This document shows positions 44,590-55,182 of a DNA stretch of 64,000 nucleotides, piece after piece. Position 1 is the first letter of the stretch, and each line of letters starts with the position of its first letter. The stretch is from Aplectana chamaeleonis. Lineage: Eukaryota; Nematoda; Chromadorea; Rhabditida; Cosmocercidae. The notes beneath the pieces were generated by a model. It was not told where the DNA came from. It was given only the letters and a program-made list of their open reading frames with translations, and did not search any database. Location: NCBI GenBank assembly GCA_029168955.1, contig JAPDOI010000143.1, forward strand, positions 682,001 through 746,000, in the 5' to 3' direction. A program made the translations under genes and the position numbers.

Positions 44590-45655
44590 TGCAAAGCCTA
44601 TGCAGACAGATGACTTGAAAATCTACAAATGTATGCAGATTCAAGAAGATATTCAATCAATACAGACGGCCATCAGTTCCATCTATGAATGGTCACAACT
44701 ATGGAATCTCCCCCTCGCAAAACAGAAAACGAAAATTCTTCATATGGGTAAAAATAATGGAAGAGCTGTATACATCATTGATGGCGTCAAATTTCACCGG
44801 TAACTGAATGTCGGGACCTTGGTTTCTTAATATCGGAGAATCTTGATTTCGATACACACTGCGAAAATGTTGCAGGTAATGCTATGCGTAAAGTATGTAA
44901 CCTCTACACGTGTTTGTCTACTACAGATCCCAAAACCCTTTTAAAAGCCTATAGAATCTACATTAGACCGATTTTAGAATACGGAACTACCGTAATTTAT
45001 CCAGTAAAAACAAAACATACTGTCATGCTAGAAAAGTTCAAAACAGTTTCACAAGAAAATTATTTCTTAGGGTTGGTAAATTCACTTATCACTCAATACC
45101 CCGGAATCAAGAACGAAACTCAGAGCTTGGCATTGAATCACTCTCTCGTAGAAGAAAGAAACAAGACTTAGTCACATCTTATAAAATCCTCCATAACCTA
45201 GTTCATCTTGACAAAAACAAATTTTTCCCTCTTAGGCGGTCGATTACACGTGGCCCCACACTAAAACTCCAAATACCTCGAGCCAGGTCTTCTCTGAGGG
45301 CCAACTCCTTCGTCTGCCGTGCCGGTTCAGAATACGTTAAGCTTAGTAAGCGTTTTCAGATTCCCAGTACACTACCTGGTTTCCTAAGCGTTGCAAACAG
45401 GTTTCTGTCAGACAATTAAGTTTGCCGTATCAGTCTTTGGTTCCCTTTTTTCCTGCGTAGTTTTTACATTTTTTTGTTTTTTTTTATTTACTCTTCACAT
45501 TTTTTCCGTTGAGTCTGTTTGAAAGATCGCAAGTTTACACAGACTATTGCCTATGTTCTATCGTTTTGTTGAAATGTTTGCTTTGCCATCACTCGTTTAT
45601 ATATTCGACTACCTTCACATAAGTATACCTTATGTAATAAACATTAACATGAACA
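44590..45655 (+). mobile_element. CR1-type LINE, RT thumb to 3' end
   Basis: DDLKIYKCMQ begins just after a frame-broken YADD box (AAGCCTATGCAGACAGATGA, about 44598). It is followed by AISSIYEWSQLWNLPLAKQK and TKILHMG. Next come NLYTCLSTTDPKTLLKAYRI and YIRPILEYGTTV (44884-45000), then LGIESLSRRRKKQDLV...FLSDN to a stop at 45420, with two frame changes. This order is typical of CR1-like LINEs. AATAAA at about 45637 suits its 3' end. 5' truncated and inactive. Confidence 0.75.
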
Positions 45656-47115
45656 TCTGAAATCGCTAGTTATCTGCTGATGGACGTGTCGAGTGCCCGG
45701 CATCGGCGATTCGGTGTATCAGGAGTCAGCAGCAGGCTCGAAACTAATATTTCATCAACAACTTCTGATTGTGATTGTAGCCTTCTTTGGGCTACATCCC
45801 TTAAATTTAGTAACACTAACATTTTTAAATTTGCTTAGTCTTGAAATTTTTTCTGTATGCTCCGAAACTGCTTTACTAGTGAATGTGTACATCACAGAAT
45901 TTCGACCAGGGACAGCATGGAATTCGAATTTCTATTGGCCGCGTTAAGCACGAGGGCACGAAATGGCATCTTTGTTCATTGAAAATTTTAATTTTAGCGC
46001 GTTTTTCGTAGCACAGCCTTCACAGTTCTCCGGATGCTTCCGAACAAAATATTTTTTTCAATTTTTTCTCGAAATCTTTCCCCATCATTAACACTGGCTT
46101 CAATCCACACGGCAAGTTGCGACCGTGCTTCTGAGAAACGTTCCCTTTTGCTGGAGTACAACTAGGGCCTTAGCAATAGCTTTCTCAAATCTTCAAGACA
46201 GTGCTTTTTTAAAACACTAAGACCTTTACCTCGTTAAGTGAATGATAGTAGAAAAAGGTAGTTTGTTTTATTGCATACGATGCCTTTAGGCCTATTTCAG
46301 AGTTCCACTGCCGATTGTTGCTTTTGGGTCCGTCTGTGCTCGAATCAGCAGTGTGAGGAACTTCAGTCATCTCACGTAACATTTTCAGAGTAACCATTAT
46401 GATTGCATCTAGACTAATCCAGGACTGCAACAGCCCTGGATTTTTGCAAAGTAGAGTCCCTTAAAAGAACAGGATACAAGCCCCTTGGCACAATCTGTAG
46501 AAAAATACCCACATCTTCGGTCTTCATAAATTTTATGGCTGCTCTTACAATTAGAGACGAGTGGTGTGTTAAAGAAGAGCTGTAGGGTGAATCTTACATT
46601 TCTTTTCCCCCCTAAACTTATGGAGTCTCTGACTCGTTTTAAGTAAGCTCATGTTCCCGGTTGTCACAGCTAGGAGCGGTCGCTTCTTCGTCGGAACCTC
46701 CTTATTACGAGTCATAATCCACCGAGGCCCATCGCTCCGCTGCTGGTGATAATCGAAATCGACGGCTCAATAAAGGTTCTCCAGAGTTTATGTAGTCTGC
46801 ACTTTTTTTTGAGGAAGCCGGTGAGCTGCAAGTTGCAGCTCGCTTGATTCATTCCTTGCTTAACTGATCGTATTTGAAAGTGAAACCTTGAGTTAGCTCC
46901 ACGTACCATTAGAGAGCTCGGCGGTGTTTCAGGAATTCTATGGGTACGTGATGTGCGGTAGAAGCCAAAAGTTCACATGACAAGGTTATGTCGGTCAGAT
47001 AAAACATGCGCATACTTGATCCCTTCTCTAGTCTTGAGTACTCAAGATTTATCATCAACAACAACATCAACAGCAATAGTACTTCACTCCAGCCACTTCT
47101 AGTTGTCATATAATT
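45656..47115. other. No gene recognised
   Basis: ORFs of 65-84 codons without motifs. 46712-46909 on the minus strand (ending SISIITSSGAMGLGGL) and 46209-46430 were examined; neither links to the downstream minus-strand gene by splice sites. Confidence 0.35.
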
Positions 47116-47121
47116 TTTATT
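47116..47121 (-). terminator. Poly(A) signal of the Pro/Gly-rich peptide gene
   Basis: AATAAA on the minus strand, 75-80 nt past the stop codon at 47196. Distance and position are normal for a nematode 3' UTR. Confidence 0.6.
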
Positions 47122-47195
47122 GTACGAGTCAAGCATACTTATAAGTAAATTATGTTGTTTCTGTGTCTCAACAAGTCCACAATTAAGCCTCTTTC

Positions 47196-47542
47196 TTACC
47201 CAAACCGTGGTTTTCCAGGGTACTTTGGTGGCGGCGGAAGGTGGATTATTCCTCCTCGATTGCCACTGTTCCCTCCTGGACGGCCAGGGTATGGTGGTGG
47301 CGGTGGAAGGTGTATTACCCCTCCTTGGTTACCATTCCTTCCAGGATATGGTGGAGGTGGCGGTAGAGTGAAAATTCTACCTCCTGAACCACGACGTGAA
47401 AATGGACGGGCATCCGACACAGGCAGCATCTGAATATGTTGGTAGCAGCTTTTTCTATGCTCAACACGTAATATTTTAGGTAACAACGCACCAGCGCAGC
47501 AGCAATTGATGCAACCCAGAAAGAAACCTTCAAAGTATTCAT
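47196..47542 (-). CDS. Secreted Pro/Gly-rich peptide precursor
   Basis: Two exons on the minus strand, 47542-47492 and 47429-47196, separated by a 62-nt intron (GTGCGT...TATTCAG), phase 0, give 94 residues. Residues 1-24 (MNTLKVSFWVASIAAAL then MLPVSDA) form a signal peptide with likely cleavage after SDA. A dibasic RR (29-30) follows. Then three repeats of the plan GG(R/V/I)I(F/H)xLPPPP(P/K)YPG at about 33-47, 53-66 and 76-89. The protein ends KPRFG; an exposed C-terminal Gly after Phe could be converted to an amide, as in FMRFamide-like precursors, but only one such site exists. A spliced-leader acceptor lies 7 nt before the ATG and AATAAA 75 nt after the stop. Probably an extracellular, structural, antimicrobial or neuropeptide-like product; no named family recognised. 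Both unspliced ORFs are incomplete, which supports the intron. Confidence 0.78.
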
Positions 47543-47565
47543 ATCGATTCTGAAAATTGAAAAGT
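47543..47565 (-). promoter_or_regulatory. Spliced-leader trans-splice acceptor
   Basis: The minus strand reads TTTTCAATTTTCAG and then AATCGAT before the ATG at 47542. The TTTTCAG consensus 7 nt from a start codon with no upstream exon is the usual nematode SL trans-splice site. Confidence 0.65.
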
Positions 47566-47866
47566 GAGCATAAGCTATAGCGTTTGTATGCTTTTATCGA
47601 AATCGTTCACGCAGTAAACCGCGTCTCATTTGAAAAGTTTCAAACTGATGGTTTCTCGCACTAAAAGGGTCTGTGAAAAGAAGTCAATGCAACAGCCATC
47701 TGTATGTCATACCAACTTGTCTACTGGATAGTGGGGATACATAAAAAATAGTCGCTCCGTAAGGTAGAGTACGAAACCTGCAGAGCGTCTGGCTAGCAAG
47801 CATACGCTTGCGAGTTAGAGTTGCTGTTTCCCTTGACTCATTTGGAGTTCCGTCGTCCGCTCTGCT
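47566..47866. other. No feature beyond possible promoter of the minus-strand gene
   Basis: Lies upstream of the peptide gene; no clear TATA box or recognised regulatory motif. Confidence 0.3.
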
Positions 47867-48238
47867 AAGACCCCGTCATAGTCTGGCTGAAAAAGCTGTA
47901 GCCACCCCGGTCGATATGTATGCAATTTATTGCGCACCTAGGGTCGAAAATTCCCACGATATAAAGTCCTCGGAGTGCACCTGCCCGCTGTGTCCTGTTC
48001 CTTCTGTGTCCGTCCCTGTCAATACGTATGGAATGCATTGCTCATACTGGTGGGAAATCCCCCCGATGTGACCGGACGCCGTTCGCAGTGTGCTCGAGTG
48101 CGCCCGCTTAATCCATTTGCTCTCAGCCAACATACTAGGGATGACGCTGGATCACAAGGGACGGAGAGTACGGCGCAGGATCACTAGGTATGGGAGAGGA
48201 CTGTGCGGTCCGGCGTTTGACCGACTATGACGGGGGCC
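47867..48238. mobile_element. TA-flanked MITE, GACCCCGTCATAGTC ends
   Basis: TA at 47865-47866 and 48239-48240. Inverted ends AGACCCCGTCATAGTC and GACTATGACGGGGGCC. 372 bp; the open frame inside (47808-48071) crosses the left end and is not a gene. Confidence 0.7.
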
Positions 48239-48372
48239 TAAGAATCAGTTTGAGGTGACATCAGCTCCAGTAGGCAAATTTCAGGACCGCGAGTGCGGCA
48301 CGGGGTTAGCGCTTCCATCTGTCGTACCAACCAGTCTGCGAGGGTGCCTCTACTTTTAATGACCCTTAACTG

Positions 48373-49109
48373 TTAAGCCCCATTTATAGCTGGTCGCTTC
48401 GACTTGAAGTCGGAGCGATCAACGATACTGTCGCGATCTGGAATCGATCCATGCCGCATCCTGAAATCGCTTCGTCCACTGATATCGAGTCCCTCGGGCG
48501 GACGCAATTTCACGTAAAAATTACGGACAATTGCAGACAACGCCGCATGAAATAAAAAAAAATTTCTCGATTTCTGCTGATTCCTCCTGATTTTTTTGTG
48601 ACTTTGGTGCCTTTCTCTTCTAGATAAATTGGTCTTGCATAGTGTTCCAACAAAAAAAATGGTTTCAAATGGCGACGGGATGGAATTTGCTTGTACAGCA
48701 ACATAAAACTACAACTAACGTTAGCAATTCCCGGAGCTCTTTATAATCGTAAATGGGTTAAAAATACTCGTTTTTCCCTTTCACATGCCGTCTTTCATGT
48801 GGGTGAGCTGCGACGTCCACATTTGGCGCCGAATTCACCATGTCTTGACGAAGGGTTACGGCCTAGTCGCTTCGACTAGACGAATCGCTTCCATCATGGA
48901 AGCGACCCGACTGGTTGAAGTGACCTAACAAAGTCGAGCAGGTCGCTTCGACCATCTATGAAATACCCCAGTCGCTCGGCGGTCCTGACTGAAACTGCAA
49001 ACTGTTCCAACCCGTCGCGACTCAGTGCAAGATCTGTTGCCGCGATGGGTTTTGTAACTGTTGGCAGTGCCGCGACTAGTCGAAGCAACCTGCTATGGAT
49101 GAGCCTTTA
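48373..49109. mobile_element. TIR element with GTCGCTTCGAC ends
   Basis: TTAAGCCCCATTTATAGCTG then GTCGCTTCGAC at the left; the inverse GTCGAAGCAACCTGCTATGG then ATGAGCCTT at the right (TIR about 29 bp). Further GTCGCTTCGAC words repeat inside (48850-48950). An AT-rich stretch (48500-48800) may be an insertion. No transposase. Confidence 0.7.
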
Positions 49110-49884
49110 GAAAATGTAGCCTGGCCCTTAACCCTTTTCGAACAGAGCACATTCATTTGATATTCTCTGGAATGATAGTCTGTTGAAGCAGATCATCCAG
49201 CAATCGGATTTCTGATTTTGGTTTTCTAGCAATATCGAAGCGCAGATAAGCGTGGATTCTACCCAAGAAAGGTTCTCTAGCTGTTTCATTACGCAGAATT
49301 AAGCCCTGGTTTCACAATAAGCTTATAGACCGGTTCCACAGCAAGGCGACTATAAGACTGAGACACACCAACGTGAGGAACGATTGTGCATGCTATTAGT
49401 AGGAATCACCCTCGCAGGTGATGGAGTATGGTATTGCTATGTGGAATTGGAAAACAGCTTCGAACAAGAAGAAGTGTGACGTTGGAGAGGAGACACATTG
49501 ACACTACGAGCTGATTGGATGCGCTTTTATGTTCCCATCCCTTTTTGCTTCGACATTATCTAAATGTGGTGCATATGAATTTCTATACATGATTGTGAAA
49601 CTTGAGGGGGACTCGCAATAAAACACGATCAATGTTGTGGATGAAACAGTAGCAAGGTATTATAGATATGATCATTGCCTTATTGCTCAGGTGCTAGAGA
49701 AAAATACCTACCCTCTGTAAAAGACGAAATTCCCATCACTCTTCGTGCATTCGTGTGGGCGCGGTGTCGCACACTCCAACTGCCCTCAGCTCTCTCGCTG
49801 TACTTAAGCTCCGTTACGCATTCGCGGATCTACGGTTTTTTTACAGCGTGTACATACAGTCGGCACGGGTCGCAGTGGTAAAGT
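49110..49884. other. No gene recognised
   Basis: No ORF with motif, no TIR pair. The last 140 bp become GC-rich toward the palindromic MITE. Confidence 0.35.
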
Positions 49885-50161
49885 GTGCCCGAATGAGAAT
49901 GGCGGCCCACGCGGCCGGCGTGCTTGGCAGGCGGCCATCGCATGTGCCGCTCTCGGACGAGCGTTGGATTTCAACGACGGCCGTCCCCTCTCCCACCGTC
50001 TGCAGAGCTGATTGATCAGCGCTGTGCTTGCTGCCAGCCCGTGCCGGCCCCGTTCGTAGTCGATGGGGACTTTTCGCATGCTCGTCCGAGAGCGGCGTCC
50101 GCGATGGCCGCCTGCCAAGCACGCCAGTCGCATGGGCCGCCATTCTCATTCGGACGCACCT
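49885..50161. mobile_element. Palindromic GC-rich MITE
   Basis: GTGTGCCCGAATGAGAATGG and following text to CTCTCGGACGAGCG (49885-49963) is inverted at about 50080-50161 (CTCGTCCGAGAGCG ... CCATTCTCATTCGGACGCAC). The centre near 50022 is less symmetrical. Overlapping ORFs of about 100 codons on both strands result from symmetry. Confidence 0.75.
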
Positions 50162-52784
50162 TCTTCATTTATGATCTCTCGCTTTCTGTCTCATGACCTT
50201 CTCCCGCAGGTGATATATCGAAGTTCAGCAGCAGCGCTGGGTCGACCTATCAAAAGCTACAGATCCCTCATTGAGGCTCATTTCTCTCTACAACGGCTGG
50301 ATTCATCTTTTAATTATATCCATTGATCTTCGCCATTACAGTTGAAGTAATTGATGCTAGCTCTACGGGCTGTCTCATACGCCAACCCTATGCGGCCTCG
50401 CATCTTGGCACGAGTTTGGTGAGGGCCGTTCAACACAGGCCTCGGTCAGTGAGTGAATGTGAGTCTTCAAAAACATTTCCTTGATTACTAAGAATCTTCC
50501 TCTACACCTTGAACAAGATTTGCGTGATTCTTACTGCGTTTCATGAGTGCAGAATGTGAATTCGGCTTAATAATCTGTTTCTTTTTGTCTCCGAAAGACG
50601 AATTATGATTTTCTTTTGTACAAGAAAGTTATATGCACATATTCTAAGAATTAAGTTCTCCTCAAAATATTCTTTAGGTCGCTGAAATTCATACTGTTAA
50701 AAGGAAATTCAGTGCTAAACATAATTGAAATAACAGAGTATTCATCATTTATTGGTCTCTATGTAAATGGTGATTTCTTTTATTCCAAAGAAACAACTAT
50801 TCTAGAATTTCTTTGAAATTTTATTCCCCTTCTCTTTTCTGGATTAATGTCGTGAACATTTTTCGGAAAGGTTCAAATTATTAATGTTCATTGGAAAATT
50901 GTTTTTGTGAACTTTCGGCTTTGAATCCTGTGAGCATTGTTGGTTTCCTTTGTGAAGAAAAAGGGTACACATATTCCCATTTCGCTTAATTTTTGGCAAA
51001 CCATCGCCGCTCAGCATTTAGAAAAAATACAAGTCTTCGTCCAAACCAAAACGATTTGTTTCTCTATGGAAAATGCGAGTAAAGTTTGAGTTCATGGTAA
51101 CGCATTTCAGAGTGCGAGGTGTTTTTTCAAATTTTAGACGTAGATCTTCCGAGGGTTTGAAAAAAAAACAACAATGTTGCAAATTTGGAAGAACACGCTG
51201 AATAAATCATTTTAGGATATTCGAGACACCTCTCGAATTTTTGAACGGTTTCCTCGCTAACCTACCATCCTGATGAGAATGAGGAATCATCCCTTTTTCC
51301 AGAATAATTCATCAGTTTTTAGCCAGAGCAGAACTGTTCGAATTGCTCGCAAGGAACTACTTTTCTCGAAAGTGCCATTTTCAAAGGCAGCATATACAGC
51401 TCGTAAACGTGGTTGGGATAACTCATGAAATAGAAATGGTATGGCCCAGATTACCACGCCTACGCATTTTGAAGCGTCAAAAACTACACACAATGCCGTT
51501 ACATGAGTTAGAAGTAGGCTCTACCCTGTATTTTCACGCCCACCGTATTTGGTTCTTTCCTCCAAAGCACAGTGGTTAATGGGGCATTCTTCGCTGTCAG
51601 TGACGTGTGTGGTCAACTTGTTAGGCAATCTACCAACAGTACCAACGGTGAATATGACCCAGCAACATACATTCAGGAGGTTACGATTAACTCCGCTCAA
51701 CAAAACTTTCCCCATTTGATAATCGGTTGCCTTCCTATAGTAAAGTTTTCAATCAGACACTTTTATCGGTAGCCGTTGAGGAAGTGGGAGTGGCGTTAGC
51801 GGACATTCAAGTTTATGGCCGTATAGGGCTATTTCGTGATCGTTACACAGCTGCTTTTTAGCAGATTATTGATGCAGTGAGCTCCCGGTTCGCTCTGATT
51901 TACGCGATAATTCCAACTGTTTTTATCGTGGACACTGCTTTCAAGGTATTCCGTCTCAGATAAAAAACAGCCCACTTCCCGCCTGCCAAGTCGGGTTAGT
52001 CGACTTCGTGCGGCCCCAATTTCGTAGGCGAGGCATAGCGCCCCTCTTCTCGCGGAGAGAGAGGCTTTCTCGTCTTCCCGCGGAGTGTCAGCGGACAGTC
52101 AGCTCTTTCTGGGGATCATCAGACACTCACTCATCGATTCCCCTTTTTGATCCCATCAATGCACCACCCACTATAGTGAAGCCAATGACCGATTGCTGAG
52201 CAGAGCACGCTGTGTTGAGACTTTTTCCAATACACGCGCTGCGTGCGACGCTGGCTTTGGGCAGGTGAGCCACTGTCCGGTACTGGCATCTGCGAATAGA
52301 GAATACTCCAACAACCAGTGAGTATAGGACGCTTCCTCGTGAAAGCCTTCTTACTTACTTATCAAGAGCACTTCAAGCATTAGCGCCCAGAAGAGAATTT
52401 TGAAATTTTTGTTTTGACAGACCTTTACTCAGAGAGTGATTTTTTAATGTGCCGCAGATCAAGCTTTGGATTGTCTTCTGTCAGTCATTAGAAAGGCCCA
52501 GCCGTAAGGCGGTGGCAGAAGAGGCCTGGCAGAGTGCTTGTTCACAGTGTTCAGGTAGTTTCAGAGCTGCTGACTGCCCGCTATCGATCTAATGGCCTTC
52601 CAGGGGGTAGTGGATTACGGAACGTCGGCTAGTGGTAAGTGTGGGTAGTGTATTGCTGTCTGTATCTGAGGTGTGAGATGGCTGACGATCGATTGGCTGT
52701 AAGCTAATCCTATACAGCTTCTCAGAGGAGTGGGCATGTTCATGTACTCAAAAGGAAAGTAAATCCTCCATGTTGATTATGAGT
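50162..52784. other. No gene recognised; one transposon end
   Basis: Mostly AT-rich with short ORFs. At 51376-51450, TTCAAAGGCAGCATATACAG then CTCGTAAACGTGGTTGG matches the left end of the 55183-57351 element. Near 51950, GGACACTGCTTTCAAGG resembles AAAGGCAGTGTTC ends. A minus ORF here (51287-51493) reads FDASK but is this transposon end, not a retroviral-type RNase H. Confidence 0.4.
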
Positions 52785-53410
52785 ATGGTCTTAGTTACCT
52801 AGTGGGCCACTTTGAGCACTGTTACTACACTGTGCTGGCCACACAACACGAGCAGCAGCTGAGGCGACGAATGGAGGATGAGGGCAGCACGTGCTCAGAG
52901 CAGCAGCCTGTCCCCTTTGTGCTGCACTCTCGCTATTCTTGTGTGGAAGTGAGAGTTAGCTGTGCTCCATGAGAGCCCACGATCCACTGGAGATGAAGAC
53001 TGCTTGATTCCTTCAATTAAATGCACACCTTGTCTGAGGAAAAAAGAGAAAAGGTGAATTGACATAGATATCTATCCAGATGTTTGTATCTGCGAGTTTG
53101 TAACAAGGAGCTCTTCATGCTGATTGTAAATATACTCGTAGCTGTTCAAATGAACCACTTTTGAGCAATGTTACCTTCACACTACGTTTATGCTACAAAA
53201 AAGAGCAGCAGCTGAGAGGCGACAAATGGAGGACGAGGGCAGCACGTGCCGCTTGGGCGGCACAAAGGCAGCACGTGCTGTTTCGCGAGCAGCAGCTTCT
53301 CCCCTCGTGCTGTCCTCGCTATCCCTGCCAAGGTCTCCGTTACAACCCCCGAGATCCTCTGAGATTGCCTGATGCTTCCGAGCAAATGCCCGTTTTCAAA
53401 AAGGCCTGGA
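52785..53410. repeat. Direct duplication, unit about 350 bp
   Basis: 52790-53020 and 53130-53400 share TGGAGGACGAGGGCAGCACG-type text and flanks (CACTTTTGAGCAATGTTAC-like). Both encode EQQLRxRRxMEDEGSTC in one frame, which hints at a decayed coding exon, but frames and lengths differ after that. Confidence 0.6.
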
Positions 53411-53782
53411 AGAGTTTCTAAACCAATGATACCCATGAGATACTAGATTAAACGCCATTCCTGAGCCCAGACCAATTAAAAACAACCCTGAACTTGAGCG
53501 ATCTAACGAAACAGATAGAGAAACCCTCTCACACCAGTTCCAACAGCTACGAGCTCCTTATCGACCAGGTAGAACGCGGAACAAAAGGCAAATGAGCCCA
53601 TGCGTCATACCAGGCCGGCTGATCTTTATCTGGGACAATGGTATGAAAGGTAAAAATTCACTGGTAATTGACAAACACTCATTCCTATTGTTTAGCTTAG
53701 GGGGGCGGGACTGAATGCAAAAGGCCTCCAATACTTTCTCCGCTCCAATTTTATCCTCACAAGTCAGTATTGTGCACCTGAC

Positions 53783-53932
53783 GCTGGAATCAACTCCTCC
53801 ATGCTCTTCTGGTGTATGCTTTTTTTAAACATTCTCGCATCTTTTGCCAGCCAAGCGCTGGAATCAACTCCTCCATGCTCTTCTGGTCTATGCTTTTTTT
53901 AAACAATCTCGGATTTTTCGCCAGCCAAGCGC
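53783..53932. repeat. 74-bp tandem repeat, two copies
   Basis: GCTGGAATCAACTCCTCCAT begins each unit (53783 and 53857); copies are about 95 percent identical, and the first 5-6 bp of a third follow at 53930. Confidence 0.9.
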
Positions 53933-53935
53933 TCC

Positions 53936-54738
53936 TTGATGCGTATATTCAGCATACTTCCTGTTCCTCGATTCAAATTTTTGTTGCATGAAGCACAAAC
54001 CAGTTGCTACACCAATTCGCTAAACAAACAGTCGCCTTCTGCTCCTATAGGGACATACGATGCTGCTTTCCGCTTCCATAGGTGGGGATCGTGCACAGCT
54101 GATTTCGTAACAGCTGTCGCTCAGAGGTTGTCAGCGGGCGGGGAACTATCAACACCACTTTTCTCACTGAGTGCACAAACCATAATTCGCCATACTGTTG
54201 CGCTGACTTTGTCCGGGGAAAAAGTGGTATTGATGAGCAAGTTTGTCGAGCCACCTCCAGAATCCATGACACATAGCAATAAATTCGAAAGGGTTTCCAT
54301 CCAACCTGCCATCATCCGCCTTGTTATTGGCCAAACCGGGGTTGCGAGGAGACAGTATCAACCCAGCAAACCCGTCATTCGGTTTGAATATGGGGAAATC
54401 GTCCTACGCCGTAGACTTGAAAGCGTCCGTAGAGTGGTATCATTGTGACGGGTAGAGCTATTCTTCTCGCCGTTGCAGCTGCACTTTACGGCAGACATGG
54501 TGGAAGTGCTCGTGATAGTATATGTTCGAAAACCAGGGTCAAGGGCCTTGCGTGTTTTTTCGTAAAATTGGAGCAATCCCTCCCCTACCATCGCATAAAA
54601 TCTCTTCCAAACTCCAATATTTTTGCGAGCACCCTGCCAGCACGATTTCTGGGCAGTTTATTTATTTTTTTCGAAAACAACTATTTTTTTGTTCTAAAAT
54701 GAAGAAGTAAGAAACCCACCAATGGAATTAATAGGATA
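53936..54738. other. Open ORF without support
   Basis: A 170-codon plus frame (53936-54448) and overlapping minus frames are open. No domain, signal or splice evidence; both strands being open over the same 300 bp points to composition or a repeat. The start lies in the tandem-repeat edge. Confidence 0.3.
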
Positions 54739-54910
54739 TATCGTCAGATCACTGAATTAAGGGTAGCCGCGCCGCAACGCGCTGCTTGGCGGGGAAGGAA
54801 AAATTGCGCGCGCGGTAAAACAAAGGGATGAACGGCTATTGATCCGAACGATTTCACGCCCGACTGCTCTGTCGCGGCTTCCTTCCATTGGAGACAATCG
54901 CCAAGATTTT
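54739..54910. mobile_element. TATCGTCAATC-family MITE, copy 1
   Basis: TATCGTCAGATCACTGAA at left; GTAGCCGCG, GCTTGGCGGGGAA, CGAACGATTTCACGCCCGAC and GTCGCGGCTTCC inside follow the family order. The right terminus is degraded. Confidence 0.65.
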
Positions 54911-54964
54911 ATATATTATTTTCTTCATTAGGGGCCAAAATGACTATCGTCAGTATCTCACATG

Positions 54965-55112
54965 TATCGTCAATCACTGGATGAGGGATCGCCGCGACGC
55001 TGCTTGGGGAGAAAAATTGGGCGCGTGGAAACGAAGGGAGAGTGGCTGTTGATCGAACGATTTCGTCCCCAACTGCTGAGTGCGGCTATCTCCCTGTGAG
55101 ACACCAAGGATA
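54965..55112. mobile_element. TATCGTCAATC-family MITE, copy 2 (type copy)
   Basis: TATCGTCAATCACTGGATGA at left; GTGAGACACCAAGGATA at right, 148 bp; in between CGAACGATTTCGTCCCC and GAGTGCGGCTATCTCCC. Other members: 43090-43216, 54739-54910, 58607-58684, 60291-60425, and two half copies at 62340-62509. Confidence 0.7.
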
Positions 55113-55182
55113 GGAATAATAAATCGGTCTTCTTGAGTGTTTTTATTCGAAACGAAGTCAGGTGGTGAAGCAACAAATTCGC

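Noticed and set aside
47315..47542. Unspliced 75-codon ORF on the minus strand
   Set aside because: Reading through the intron loses the proline repeats; the spliced version joins a signal peptide to three conserved repeats in phase.
49804..50196. Overlapping 90-109 codon ORFs on both strands
   Set aside because: They fall in a palindromic MITE, so the same codons appear on both strands.
51287..51493. VFDASK-like text suggesting a BEL/Pao RNase H region
   Set aside because: The stretch matches the terminus of element Y (55183 onward) instead, and no other retrotransposon motif is present.
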